From Deltaproteobacteria bacterium Ga0077550 (GTDB lineage Bacteria; Myxococcota_A; Polyangia; Nannocystales; Nannocystaceae), in the NCBI GenBank assembly GCA_001464385.1, contig LNFB01000095.1, forward strand, positions 1-64,000: a DNA stretch of 64,000 bases, written 5' to 3'. Below are positions 52,260 to 60,097 of this stretch, piece after piece. Within the stretch, counting starts at the first letter, position 1; each line of letters starts with the position of its first letter. Under the pieces are notes generated by a model, which was not told the origin of the DNA, did not search any database, and saw only the letters and a list, made by a program, of their open reading frames with translations. The position numbers were made by a program, and so were the translations under genes.

Positions 52260-53462
52260 ATGAGACCGCGAAGCCGAGCCCGCGCGGGGCGTGCCGCGTC
52301 GGCGCCCTCCGTCTCCGCAGAGAGCCTGGAGTTCCTCACCGCGAACATCCGCGACGAGCTCGGCCGCGTCCGCGCGCTGTCGCGGCGCACGGTGGACCTG
52401 CGGCGCGAGCTGAGCGACCTGTCGAACCGAGCGCGCACCCCCGTGCCCCCGGCGATCCGCGGCGTGCTTCCCGAGCGGCCCGAGCCCCTGCCCGCCCTGC
52501 TCTCGCGGCGGCAAGGCGGCGCCGGTGGCAAGCTGCGGGCGGACCTCGTGGGGCTGCGCCGCGTCGCCGGGACCAACGCCGCCCGCGCCGACGCGGCGAT
52601 CCGGCGCAACGCGGCCGCGATCGACGAGCTCGGACGCGCGCAGCAGCGGATGGCCGCGCAGCTCGACGCCCTGCAGGCAACCGACGCGCTGGCGCTGCTG
52701 CGACGTCTGGCGGGCAACCTCGCGACGCTCGAGCGGCGGGTCGTCGCGGTCGCCGAGGCGCAGAACACGGCGATCGTCGCCCGCGATCAGGATCTGCGCC
52801 GCTCCATCGTCCGCCAGGATCGCGCGCTGAAGTCCCAGGGTCGCACGGCCCGCATCGCGAAGCTCAACGCCACCGCGGCGTCCATGCAGTCGTCGGCCTA
52901 CGGCACCAAGGGCAGCCCGTTCGCGACCAACAACCTGCTGATCGCCGCCAACCAGCTCCTGTGGAACTTCGGCGGTGACGCGCTGCGGGCCCTCGGCTTC
53001 TCCGCGCCGGCGGGCGCGTCGGCGCTGGCGTGGCTGTCCCCCGTCGCCTCGCTGGCGGCCGGCGGCGTGCTGCTCGGCAACCGTCAGCACGATCGCTTCG
53101 TCTCGGGCGTCGCGACCGATCTCGTGGCGCTGGGCAGCGAGCCGGGTCCAGGTCCGGATCCGGAGCCGGAGCCCGATCCGATCGAGCTCATCGGCTTCGC
53201 CCCGATCGCGCGCGCGCTGCTGAAGGTCCGCGACGCGTGGACGGTCCGCGTCTCGCTGCAGTCGTCGATCGCCCCCGCGCTGTGGCGCGAGTTCCGGGAC
53301 CGCAAGGACGTCCCGGCCACGGCCACGATCGTCGGCCAGGATCTCGACGCGGGGACCCGCGCGAGCGCGACGGTGCGCGAGGGCGTCCTGTACATCGTCG
53401 CGGTCGGGTCCGACGTCGGGCCGAAGACGCAGGTCGCCTGGCTGGTGGACACGGGGGCATGA
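52260..53462 (+). CDS. Membrane-like island protein C
   Basis: This 400-residue, more diverged third paralogue has a long N-terminal helical region (about 20-200) with coiled-coil character (AQQRMAAQLDALQATDALAL). The core (about 214-283) keeps YGTKGSPFATNNLLIAANQL and LAWLSPVASLAAGGVLLGNR-QHDRFVSG. It ends TQVAWLVDTGA like A and B. The ribosome site GAGGGG lies just before ATG 52260. The order A-B-C on one strand with short gaps suggests duplication followed by specialisation, and products that act in one complex. Confidence 0.68.
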   Translation: MRPRSRARAGRAASAPSVSAESLEFLTANIRDELGRVRALSRRTVDLRRELSDLSNRARTPVPPAIRGVLPERPEPLPALLSRRQGGAGGKLRADLVGLRRVAGTNAARADAAIRRNAAAIDELGRAQQRMAAQLDALQATDALALLRRLAGNLATLERRVVAVAEAQNTAIVARDQDLRRSIVRQDRALKSQGRTARIAKLNATAASMQSSAYGTKGSPFATNNLLIAANQLLWNFGGDALRALGFSAPAGASALAWLSPVASLAAGGVLLGNRQHDRFVSGVATDLVALGSEPGPGPDPEPEPDPIELIGFAPIARALLKVRDAWTVRVSLQSSIAPALWREFRDRKDVPATATIVGQDLDAGTRASATVREGVLYIVAVGSDVGPKTQVAWLVDTGA

Positions 53463-53463
53463 C

Positions 53464-54126
53464 GTGGCACCGCCGCGCCCCGAGAACCCGCTGACGAAGC
53501 TCGCGCGCCTGCTCGGGGGCGTGGTGCTGATGCGCGGGCCGCTGGGCCACCAGGTGCTCGGTCAGCTGCTCGTGTCGGATCTGCGGGAGAGCGAGCTGGC
53601 CGGCGCGAGCGTGGTGCTCGCCGCGGGCTCGCGTCGCAAGAGCACGCTGGCCCGCGCGGCGATCGGCACCGCCGCGCCCGCGTTCGCGCTCGAGCGGTAC
53701 TACGGCAAGGTCGGGGCCCAGCTCGCGCGCCGCCAGGCCGCCGTCGAGGAGCGCGAGCGACAGGCCCGCGAGCACGGCGCGGTCGCGACAGGCCCCGACG
53801 TCGCCGCGCTCTACCGCGAGATCGGATCCCTGCGCGCCGAGCTCGAGGCGCTGCGCCGCGAGAAGCTCGCCCTCGAGCAGCGCCTCGCGGACGCGACCGT
53901 CGCCGCGCCGCCGAGCGTCGCCGAGCCCCCGACCGTCGCCGAAGTGCCGACCGTCGCCGAAGTGCCGACCGTCGCCGAGCCTCCGACCGTCGCCGAAGCG
54001 CCGACCGTCGCCGAAGTGCCGACCGTCGCCGCACCGCCGGGGCCGCGCCCGATCAAGCCCGCGACGCCGAGCAAGCCCGCGACGCCGCGCAAACCCACCG
54101 GCCGCAAGCACAAGGGAGGCCGCTGA
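53464..54126 (+). CDS. Coiled-coil protein with PTVAE repeats
   Basis: A 220-residue protein of no known family. The N-terminus is helical and mildly hydrophobic (LTKLARLLGGVVLMRGPLGH). The middle (about 80-150) is a charged coiled coil (YREIGSLRAELEALRREKLA). Next come tandem PTVAE[VPA] units, and the end is basic (KPATPRKPTGRKHKGGR). The basic tail could bind nucleic acid, lipopolysaccharide or an acidic partner such as the repeat head of protein A. It starts at GTG 53464, one base after the previous stop, and is the last gene of the block. Confidence 0.6.
   Translation: MAPPRPENPLTKLARLLGGVVLMRGPLGHQVLGQLLVSDLRESELAGASVVLAAGSRRKSTLARAAIGTAAPAFALERYYGKVGAQLARRQAAVEERERQAREHGAVATGPDVAALYREIGSLRAELEALRREKLALEQRLADATVAAPPSVAEPPTVAEVPTVAEVPTVAEPPTVAEAPTVAEVPTVAAPPGPRPIKPATPSKPATPRKPTGRKHKGGR
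53922..54033 (+). repeat. 18-bp tandem repeat encoding PTVAE[VPA]
   Basis: About six CCGACCGTCGCCGA[AG]-type units inside the coiled-coil protein gene. Confidence 0.75.
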
Positions 54127-54128
54127 TG

Positions 54129-54923
54129 TCAGCTCGCCCAGCGCATGCGATGGGCGCGGAGGATCTCGCGCGCGCGGTGCAGATCGCCGAGGCGACGGCC
54201 ACGTCGCGCCGCCTCGACCGGATCGTCGCCGCCGCGATCGGGATGACACTCGCGGGCCAGGCGGCGCCAGGCCTCGTTGATCTCGCGCTCGGTGGCCGTG
54301 CGCGGCACACCGAGCGTCTCGCACGCCCACGCGACCTCGTCGGCCGGCGGCGGCGCCTCGGCACGCGGGCTCGTGCGGCCCTCGCACGCGGCGCGGAACC
54401 GCTGGGCGAGGCGCTCGGCCGAGGCCTCGTCGGCCGCGAAGCGGACCGCCTTGCCGATCAACCCGAAGTCGCGGGTGAACACGAACGCGACCGCGCCGAG
54501 CAGCGAGCCGCGGAGGATCGTCGGCGTGTCTGCAGCGATCGGCAGACCCGAGTCCCACGCGAGCATCCGCCCGTCGCGGAAGAGGTAGTAGCCGGGGAGG
54601 ACCGCCAGCGGGCTCAGCACGCCGCACTGCCCGAGCCCCTCGTGGAGGAAGGGGATCACCGGGTTCTCCGCGACCAGCAGCTCGGCGATCGCGATGCTGC
54701 CGAACGGCACCGTCTCGTCGCCGCCGGTGAACCGACGCAGCAGCGCGCGGTTGAAGGGGTGCATGGCGTGCACCGCGACGAACACCACCGACGGCCGCGG
54801 CCCGCCGATGAAGTCGAAGAAGTCCGCGACGTCGATCGCGATCGGCTCGCCCGTGCTGCGCAAGGTCCTCGCAGTGTGGCGCGAGGTCCTCGCCCTGACA
54901 ACCCGACGCGCGCGCGGCCGCAT
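54129..54923 (-). CDS. Thioredoxin-like plus J-domain protein
   Basis: This 264-residue protein has an N-terminal thioredoxin-like region (about 25-150; PSVVFVAVHAMHPFNRALLR, LPGYYLFRDGRMLAWDSGLP) without a CxxC, and a C-terminal J domain (about 200-264) with WACETLGVPRTATEREINEA and an intact HPD in ARECHPDRGG, the Hsp70-stimulating motif. It probably recruits DnaK to a client. It lies opposite the flanking genes, two bases after the coiled-coil gene and 25 bp before the subtilisin start, so transcripts must overlap. A chaperone for nearby toxin components is inference. Confidence 0.75.
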   Translation of the reverse strand: MRPRARRVVRARTSRHTARTLRSTGEPIAIDVADFFDFIGGPRPSVVFVAVHAMHPFNRALLRRFTGGDETVPFGSIAIAELLVAENPVIPFLHEGLGQCGVLSPLAVLPGYYLFRDGRMLAWDSGLPIAADTPTILRGSLLGAVAFVFTRDFGLIGKAVRFAADEASAERLAQRFRAACEGRTSPRAEAPPPADEVAWACETLGVPRTATEREINEAWRRLARECHPDRGGDDPVEAARRGRRLGDLHRAREILRAHRMRWAS

Positions 54924-54948
54924 CGCCGCGCGCGGGAGTGAGGCACCG

Positions 54949-56964
54949 ATGGACCCCGCGTTGTGGAACCTGATGGAGTCCGGACCCTCCGACGAGGAGG
55001 TGAGCGTCATCGTGCGTCTGCGCGACGCGAACGTCGTGCCCTCGGGCATCCGCGTGGTCGCGAACTTCGGCACGATCCTCACCGCTCGACTCCCGCGCGG
55101 CGGCGTGCAGCGCCTGTGGGAGGACGACGGCGTGATCAGCGTCAAGGCGCCCCGCGTGCTGCTGTCGCCGGCGCCGTTCGAGGACGACGAGCTCGACGCG
55201 GGCGCCGAGGAGTCCGCGTCCGCGCAGGTGCCCCCGCTCCCGTCGGTGCCCGAGGATGGCCGCGGCGTCGTCGTCGGCATCTGCGACTGGGGCTTCGACT
55301 TCACCCACGCGAACTTCCGTCGGCCCGATGGCACCACGCGCCTGCGGGCGCTCTGGGATCAGCGGGGTCACCACGCGTCCTCCCCCGCGCCGTACGGCTA
55401 CGGGCGCGTCCATCGGGCCCCCGAGATCGACGCGGCGCTCCGCAGCGCCGACCCGTTCGCCGCGCTGGACTACGATCCGTCGCAGAGCGACCCGGGCGGC
55501 CAGGGCAGCCACGGGACCCACGTCGCCGACATCCTCGCGGGCAACCGACGCGAGCCCGGCTCGAGCGTCGGGCTCGCCGGCGGCGCGGACCTGATCTTCG
55601 TCCACCTCTCGGCGGATCCGGTCGAGGGCCTGGCGAACTTCGGCGACTCCGTGCGCCTGCTCGAGGGCCTCGACTTCGTGCGGCGCGAGGCCGGCGACGC
55701 GCCGTGCGTCATGCACCTCAGCGCCGGAAAGACCGGTGGTGCCCACTGCGGCGAGACGCCGTTCGAGCAGGCCGTCGACGCGATGGTGGCCTCGCGCCCC
55801 GGCCTCGCGCTCATCCAGAGCGTCGGCAACTACGCCGACTCCGCGATGCACACCCACGTCCGCATCGGGCCCGACCAGAGCCACGTGATCGTGTGGTTGA
55901 TCTCGCCGCGCGACCAGACACCCAACGAGCTCGAGCTCTGGTACAGCGGCCACGACGTCCTCGACGCGACGCTCGTCTCACCGGGCGGCGTCGAGTTCGA
56001 CGTGCCGCTCGGCCAGCGCACGCACCTGCGCCACCGCGACGAGGACTGGGGCAGCTTCCATCATCGGTTCAACGAGCCCAACAGCGGCATGAACCACATC
56101 GACATCTTCCTCCACCGCAGCGCGCCGGCCGGTCGCTGGCGCCTCGCGCTGCGCGGGCGCGAGATCGTCGACGGCCGTCTGCACGCATGGATCGAGCGCG
56201 ACGCGAGGGGCCGGCACCAGTCGCGATTCCTCCGCAGCCAGGCGACCTCGCGCTACACCACCAACACCATCGCCAACAGCTTCCGCGCGATCGCGGTGGG
56301 GGCGTACGACGCGGGCCGACCCGAGCGGCCCGCCGCGTACTTCAGCAGCCGCGGGCCCACGGCCGACGGGCGGCAGAAGCCGGAGCTGGTCGCGCCGGGG
56401 TTCCGCATCCAGGCCGCACGTTCGACGCCCCGCGGCGGCTGGCCCAGCGACGAGCCGCGACTCACGGTGAAGTCGGGCACGAGCATGGCGGCGCCGTGGG
56501 TCTCGGGAACGGTCGCCCTCATGTTCCAGGCCGCGGGGCGACCGCTCGGCATCCACGAGATCCGGAGCCTCCTCATCGGCACCGCCGATCCACTGCCCGA
56601 CGGGCCGAGCTCCACGCGACTCGGCTACGGCTACCTCAACCCCGCGGCGGCCGTGGACGCGGCGCGTCGGATCGGCGCCGAGCCCCCGCCGCCGCGGCGC
56701 GACGTGGCGGCGGGGGCAGCTCCGCGCGCGCGCGACCCCGCCGAGCGGCCGCCGATCCCGATGCCCGGGCAATCCGCGGCGGTACGCACCGCGGCACCCG
56801 AGGCCGACACCGACCTCGACGCCGAGGCCGAACTCGAGGGCGACACCGACCTCGACGCCGAAGCCGACACCGACCTCGACGCCGAGGCCGACACCGAAGA
56901 CGACGCGATCGGCTTGGACGAGCTCCACGCGGCGCTCACCGAGTTCTCCGAGCGCGCGTGGTGA
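54949..56964 (+). CDS. Subtilisin-like serine protease (S8) with acidic tail
   Basis: A 671-residue S8 peptidase with complete triad: D113 in GICDWGFDFTH, H188 in GSHGTHVAD, S512 in KSGTSMAAPWVSG, and oxyanion N294 in QSVGNYADS. A large insert (about 300-450) between the Asn and Ser regions forms an extra beta domain, as in some CspA-like or cell-surface subtilases. The C-terminus (about 620-671) is an acidic DTDLDAEAE repeat. There is no signal peptide, and a predicted pro-segment of about 90 residues is at the start (VSVIVRLRDANVVPSGIRVV). ATG 54949 is preceded by GGAGTGAGG. It lacks the tag motif carried by its neighbours. Confidence 0.85.
   Translation: MDPALWNLMESGPSDEEVSVIVRLRDANVVPSGIRVVANFGTILTARLPRGGVQRLWEDDGVISVKAPRVLLSPAPFEDDELDAGAEESASAQVPPLPSVPEDGRGVVVGICDWGFDFTHANFRRPDGTTRLRALWDQRGHHASSPAPYGYGRVHRAPEIDAALRSADPFAALDYDPSQSDPGGQGSHGTHVADILAGNRREPGSSVGLAGGADLIFVHLSADPVEGLANFGDSVRLLEGLDFVRREAGDAPCVMHLSAGKTGGAHCGETPFEQAVDAMVASRPGLALIQSVGNYADSAMHTHVRIGPDQSHVIVWLISPRDQTPNELELWYSGHDVLDATLVSPGGVEFDVPLGQRTHLRHRDEDWGSFHHRFNEPNSGMNHIDIFLHRSAPAGRWRLALRGREIVDGRLHAWIERDARGRHQSRFLRSQATSRYTTNTIANSFRAIAVGAYDAGRPERPAAYFSSRGPTADGRQKPELVAPGFRIQAARSTPRGGWPSDEPRLTVKSGTSMAAPWVSGTVALMFQAAGRPLGIHEIRSLLIGTADPLPDGPSSTRLGYGYLNPAAAVDAARRIGAEPPPPRRDVAAGAAPRARDPAERPPIPMPGQSAAVRTAAPEADTDLDAEAELEGDTDLDAEADTDLDAEADTEDDAIGLDELHAALTEFSERAW
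56806..56900 (+). repeat. Acidic coding repeat (DTDLDAEA units)
   Basis: GACACCGACCTCGACGCCGA units encode the acidic tail of the subtilisin-like protein. Confidence 0.75.
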
Positions 56965-56998
56965 CACGCGGACGATTCCCACGAAGGCGAGGCACGGC

Positions 56999-59900
56999 AT
57001 GACCTGGGCACGAGCACGCACCCCCCGCGAACGACGCGACGCCGATCTCTTCTACGCCGATCTCATGGGCAGGCCTCGACGCCCTCGCACGCGCGCGCGG
57101 ACCGAGTCGCGCGAGGACACGCCGGTCCCCGACTGCGGCTGTGGCGGGGCGAAGCCCACCGGCGAGCACGCGGTCGAGTTCGCCGCGACCGAGGACGTGC
57201 CGTCCGCCGACGAGGCCGTGGTCGGCCAGGCCGTGCTCGGCGGGCGTACGGTCGTGGTCGACACCGCCGCGACGCCGCTGTGGACCGGCGCGGGCTTCGA
57301 CGACGGCCTGCGCGCCGCGCTTGCGCAGGCCACCGCGCACACCTGCGTGCTCGGCGATCCCTACGCCCCGGCCGGGTTCGCCGTGCACGAGTGGGGCCCG
57401 CGGATGTCCTTGCTCGCGCCGCTCACGATCGAGCTCGACACGCCGCGCATCGCCGCGCTGCTCGTCAACGGCGGCGATCGGGTCTACGTCTGCGCGGATC
57501 CCCTCGCCACCGCGAGCGCAGCCCGCCTGCGTTGGGTGCACGTGCCGGGGATCCGCGAGTTCTTCGCGCTGCCCGCCGCGCAGCAGACGAGTCAGCGGCG
57601 GGCATGGATCCGACAGATCATCACGGCGGCGCCGACCAACCCCCGCACCGGCGCCGCGTTCACGGCCGCGGAGCTGGGGACGCTGTCCTCGCCGCTGCTG
57701 CGGGTGCTCCTCGCGCGACACGCCGCGGCCGCGTTCCCCGTCGGGACCCACGCGCGCGGCGGCGTCGTGCACGGCGTGACGCTGCCGCTGCTGCGCCGCC
57801 CGGTCAGCGAGCCGCACGTGTACCAGCGCGTCATCTCCATGCGCGAGGGCAGGCTCGAGAGCATCAACGCGTGGGACGTCGATGCGGGCATCAGCCTCGG
57901 CCCGGTGCAGATCAACGCCCAGCGCGCGGCGCTCTTCCGGTTCCTCTGGCAGGTCTGGCAGGAGGATCGCGCCCTGTTCACGAGCGCCCTCGGGGCCGCG
58001 CCGACCTGGGCGATGCGTGAGCTCGCCGGCGTCACCGAGCTCTCCGTGCCGGTCGCCGGCGCGCCGCAGTGGCTGCGCGGCCTCACCACGGCCGCCGAGG
58101 TGACGCGCAACGTCGCGTGGTTCCAGTCCGGCGATCCGACGCGCTCGACCGCCGCGCAGATCGACGCGGCCCACCGCCGCGATCTCGCGGGGCGCTTCCG
58201 CCAGCTCGTCGCGTGGCCGCACATCCAGGCGCTCCTCGAGGATGTCACGTCGTGGTGGTTGCAGCCCGGCCTCGACATCATCCACGCCGCCGGGATCCCG
58301 CGGCTCGATCCGCTCCGCCCCGATCGCGACACGTTCATCCTCAAGTCGATGTTGATGTCGACGTACGTGCGCTTCAGCGGCTGCCTGCAGCCGCTCCTCG
58401 ACGCGCTCGCGCGGTGGGCGAGCGTCGCGGACAAGCTGGCGAACTGGCGCACGGCGGTGACGACGATGACGGGGCCGTGCCGCGCGGACGCGGTCGCGAC
58501 GGCGGAGCAGCGAGCCCGCCACGCCATCCTCGTGCCGCGGCTCGAGCACCAGCAGGCCGACGCCGCCGAGGTGTTCACCGCGCTGCAGGCGTTGCTCGCC
58601 ACGGGCTCCGCGGCTGCGACGGCCGCGGCGGCTGCGACCGCGGCGGCGACGGCCGCGGCCGCCGCGTCCGGGATGGGCGTCGCGGGGGCCGCGATGGGTG
58701 CTGCGGCAGGCGCTGCGGTGGGCGCCGCCGCGACGCGTGCCGCCGCGCCGCGGCTCACCCCCGCCGAGGCGGCGCGGATCTTCGACGCTGCGCATGTCGG
58801 CGACGCTTCACTGGCGCGCGCCGCTGGGCTGCGCGTCGTGGCGGGGCCGGGCGAGTCGGTGCCGTGGGGCCTGCCCTCGCGCACGTGGCTGGTGACGCGC
58901 GCCCTGGGCGAGGGCCGCTTCGCCGAGTTCGCGGAGCTCCACGGCGCCGAGACCGGCGAGTGGGAACTCCGCGGCCTGCGAGGGTCGCGGCGGATCCCCG
59001 CGCCGCACCGGCTCGGCCGCGATCGCCTGCTGCTCGTCGAGGACGCCGAAGACGCGCCCCCGATCACGCGCTGCGGCTTCTTCGGGCCCAACGTCGCGCG
59101 CACCGAGGCCGAGGTACGCGCCGCGGTCGTCGCGGCGGCCCAGGCCGAGTGGACGCGGTGGCACACCGCCGCGGGCGCGCCGCGACGCGAGAACGAGGCC
59201 GCGATGTTCGGCGCGCTGGTCCGCTACTACCTGGCGGTGATCTCGGGCGCGCGGCCCGACACCCTCACCGCGATCCAGGCCGCCGCGATCGCGGCCACGA
59301 CGAGCTACGGCACGCTGTTCACGACGGCCGACGCGGCGATCGTCGACGCCGAGGCGGCGCGGGTCCGGGCCGTCCTGCTCGGCGGAGCCCCGGGCGCGAC
59401 GACCCCGGCCAACCTCGCCGCCGCGGTCGAGGACGCGCTGAAGCACGCCCGCCAGGCCAACCGCGACGCCGGGGCGTTCCGGGCGTGGAGCGCGGTCTGG
59501 GTCTCGCACTGCGTCCGCGGGGCCGCGATCGGGCTCGGCCTCGAGGCGATGATCCAGGGCAACCACTCGGGGCGCGACGAGCTGCTGCGCGTGTCGGCGG
59601 CCCACCGCGTCTACGCGCTCACGGCCCACCAGCGCCGCGTCGGCTCGCCGCGGCGAGACGGCACCTACCACGCGTTCGCCCCCGACGCCCACCCGCCGCG
59701 ACCCGGCGACATCATCGTCCAGGATCGCCAGCACGACGATCCGGCGCAGCTCATGACCTTCGCGCGGATCGCCGATCTCGCCGGTGGCCTCGAGACCCAC
59801 GGCGACATCGTCGTCGAGGTGCCCGAGGGCGCCGGCTTCGCGATCACGATCGGCGGCAACCTCGGGGGCAGTGTCCGCAAGCGCCGCTACCCGCTCGACG

Positions 59901-60097
59901 CGAGCGGCCGCCTCGTTCGCGCCGCGGCGCAGCTCTACACGCAGGAGACCGACAACGGGGCGCTGCCCGCCGTCCCCGCGACGAGCACCGCCGCGCTCGC
60001 GTCGACGAGCACGCTGCGGATCTTCACGCTGCTGCGGCCCGTCGAGGTGTGCGCGGCCGTGCCGGGCCAGCCGTGGCGCGGTGGGGTCCTGACATGA
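56999..60097 (+). CDS. Lysozyme-like / DUF2272 cell-wall amidase with tag motif
   Basis: A 1,032-residue protein. The tag RRDADLFYADLMG is at residues 12-24. A region near 285-330 (REGRLESINAWDVDAGISLG-PVQIN) resembles muramidase/chitosanase-type domains. An Ala/Gly-rich hydrophobic stretch (about 540-590) may insert in membrane. About 615-685 holds an LVTRALGEGR domain like that of the hemopexin protein. The last 250 residues are a DUF2272 NlpC/P60-like fold: WSAVWVSHCVRGA with C838, and THGDIVVEVPEG with H934, then IGGNLGGSV. Peptidoglycan cleavage is inferred. No signal peptide. It overlaps the next gene (ATGA). Confidence 0.75.
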   Translation: MTWARARTPRERRDADLFYADLMGRPRRPRTRARTESREDTPVPDCGCGGAKPTGEHAVEFAATEDVPSADEAVVGQAVLGGRTVVVDTAATPLWTGAGFDDGLRAALAQATAHTCVLGDPYAPAGFAVHEWGPRMSLLAPLTIELDTPRIAALLVNGGDRVYVCADPLATASAARLRWVHVPGIREFFALPAAQQTSQRRAWIRQIITAAPTNPRTGAAFTAAELGTLSSPLLRVLLARHAAAAFPVGTHARGGVVHGVTLPLLRRPVSEPHVYQRVISMREGRLESINAWDVDAGISLGPVQINAQRAALFRFLWQVWQEDRALFTSALGAAPTWAMRELAGVTELSVPVAGAPQWLRGLTTAAEVTRNVAWFQSGDPTRSTAAQIDAAHRRDLAGRFRQLVAWPHIQALLEDVTSWWLQPGLDIIHAAGIPRLDPLRPDRDTFILKSMLMSTYVRFSGCLQPLLDALARWASVADKLANWRTAVTTMTGPCRADAVATAEQRARHAILVPRLEHQQADAAEVFTALQALLATGSAAATAAAAATAAATAAAAASGMGVAGAAMGAAAGAAVGAAATRAAAPRLTPAEAARIFDAAHVGDASLARAAGLRVVAGPGESVPWGLPSRTWLVTRALGEGRFAEFAELHGAETGEWELRGLRGSRRIPAPHRLGRDRLLLVEDAEDAPPITRCGFFGPNVARTEAEVRAAVVAAAQAEWTRWHTAAGAPRRENEAAMFGALVRYYLAVISGARPDTLTAIQAAAIAATTSYGTLFTTADAAIVDAEAARVRAVLLGGAPGATTPANLAAAVEDALKHARQANRDAGAFRAWSAVWVSHCVRGAAIGLGLEAMIQGNHSGRDELLRVSAAHRVYALTAHQRRVGSPRRDGTYHAFAPDAHPPRPGDIIVQDRQHDDPAQLMTFARIADLAGGLETHGDIVVEVPEGAGFAITIGGNLGGSVRKRRYPLDASGRLVRAAAQLYTQETDNGALPAVPATSTAALASTSTLRIFTLLRPVEVCAAVPGQPWRGGVLT

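Noticed and set aside
54126..54941. Plus-strand open frame of 271 codons continuing the island direction
   Set aside because: Composition is shadow-like; the opposite strand has a J domain with intact HPD.
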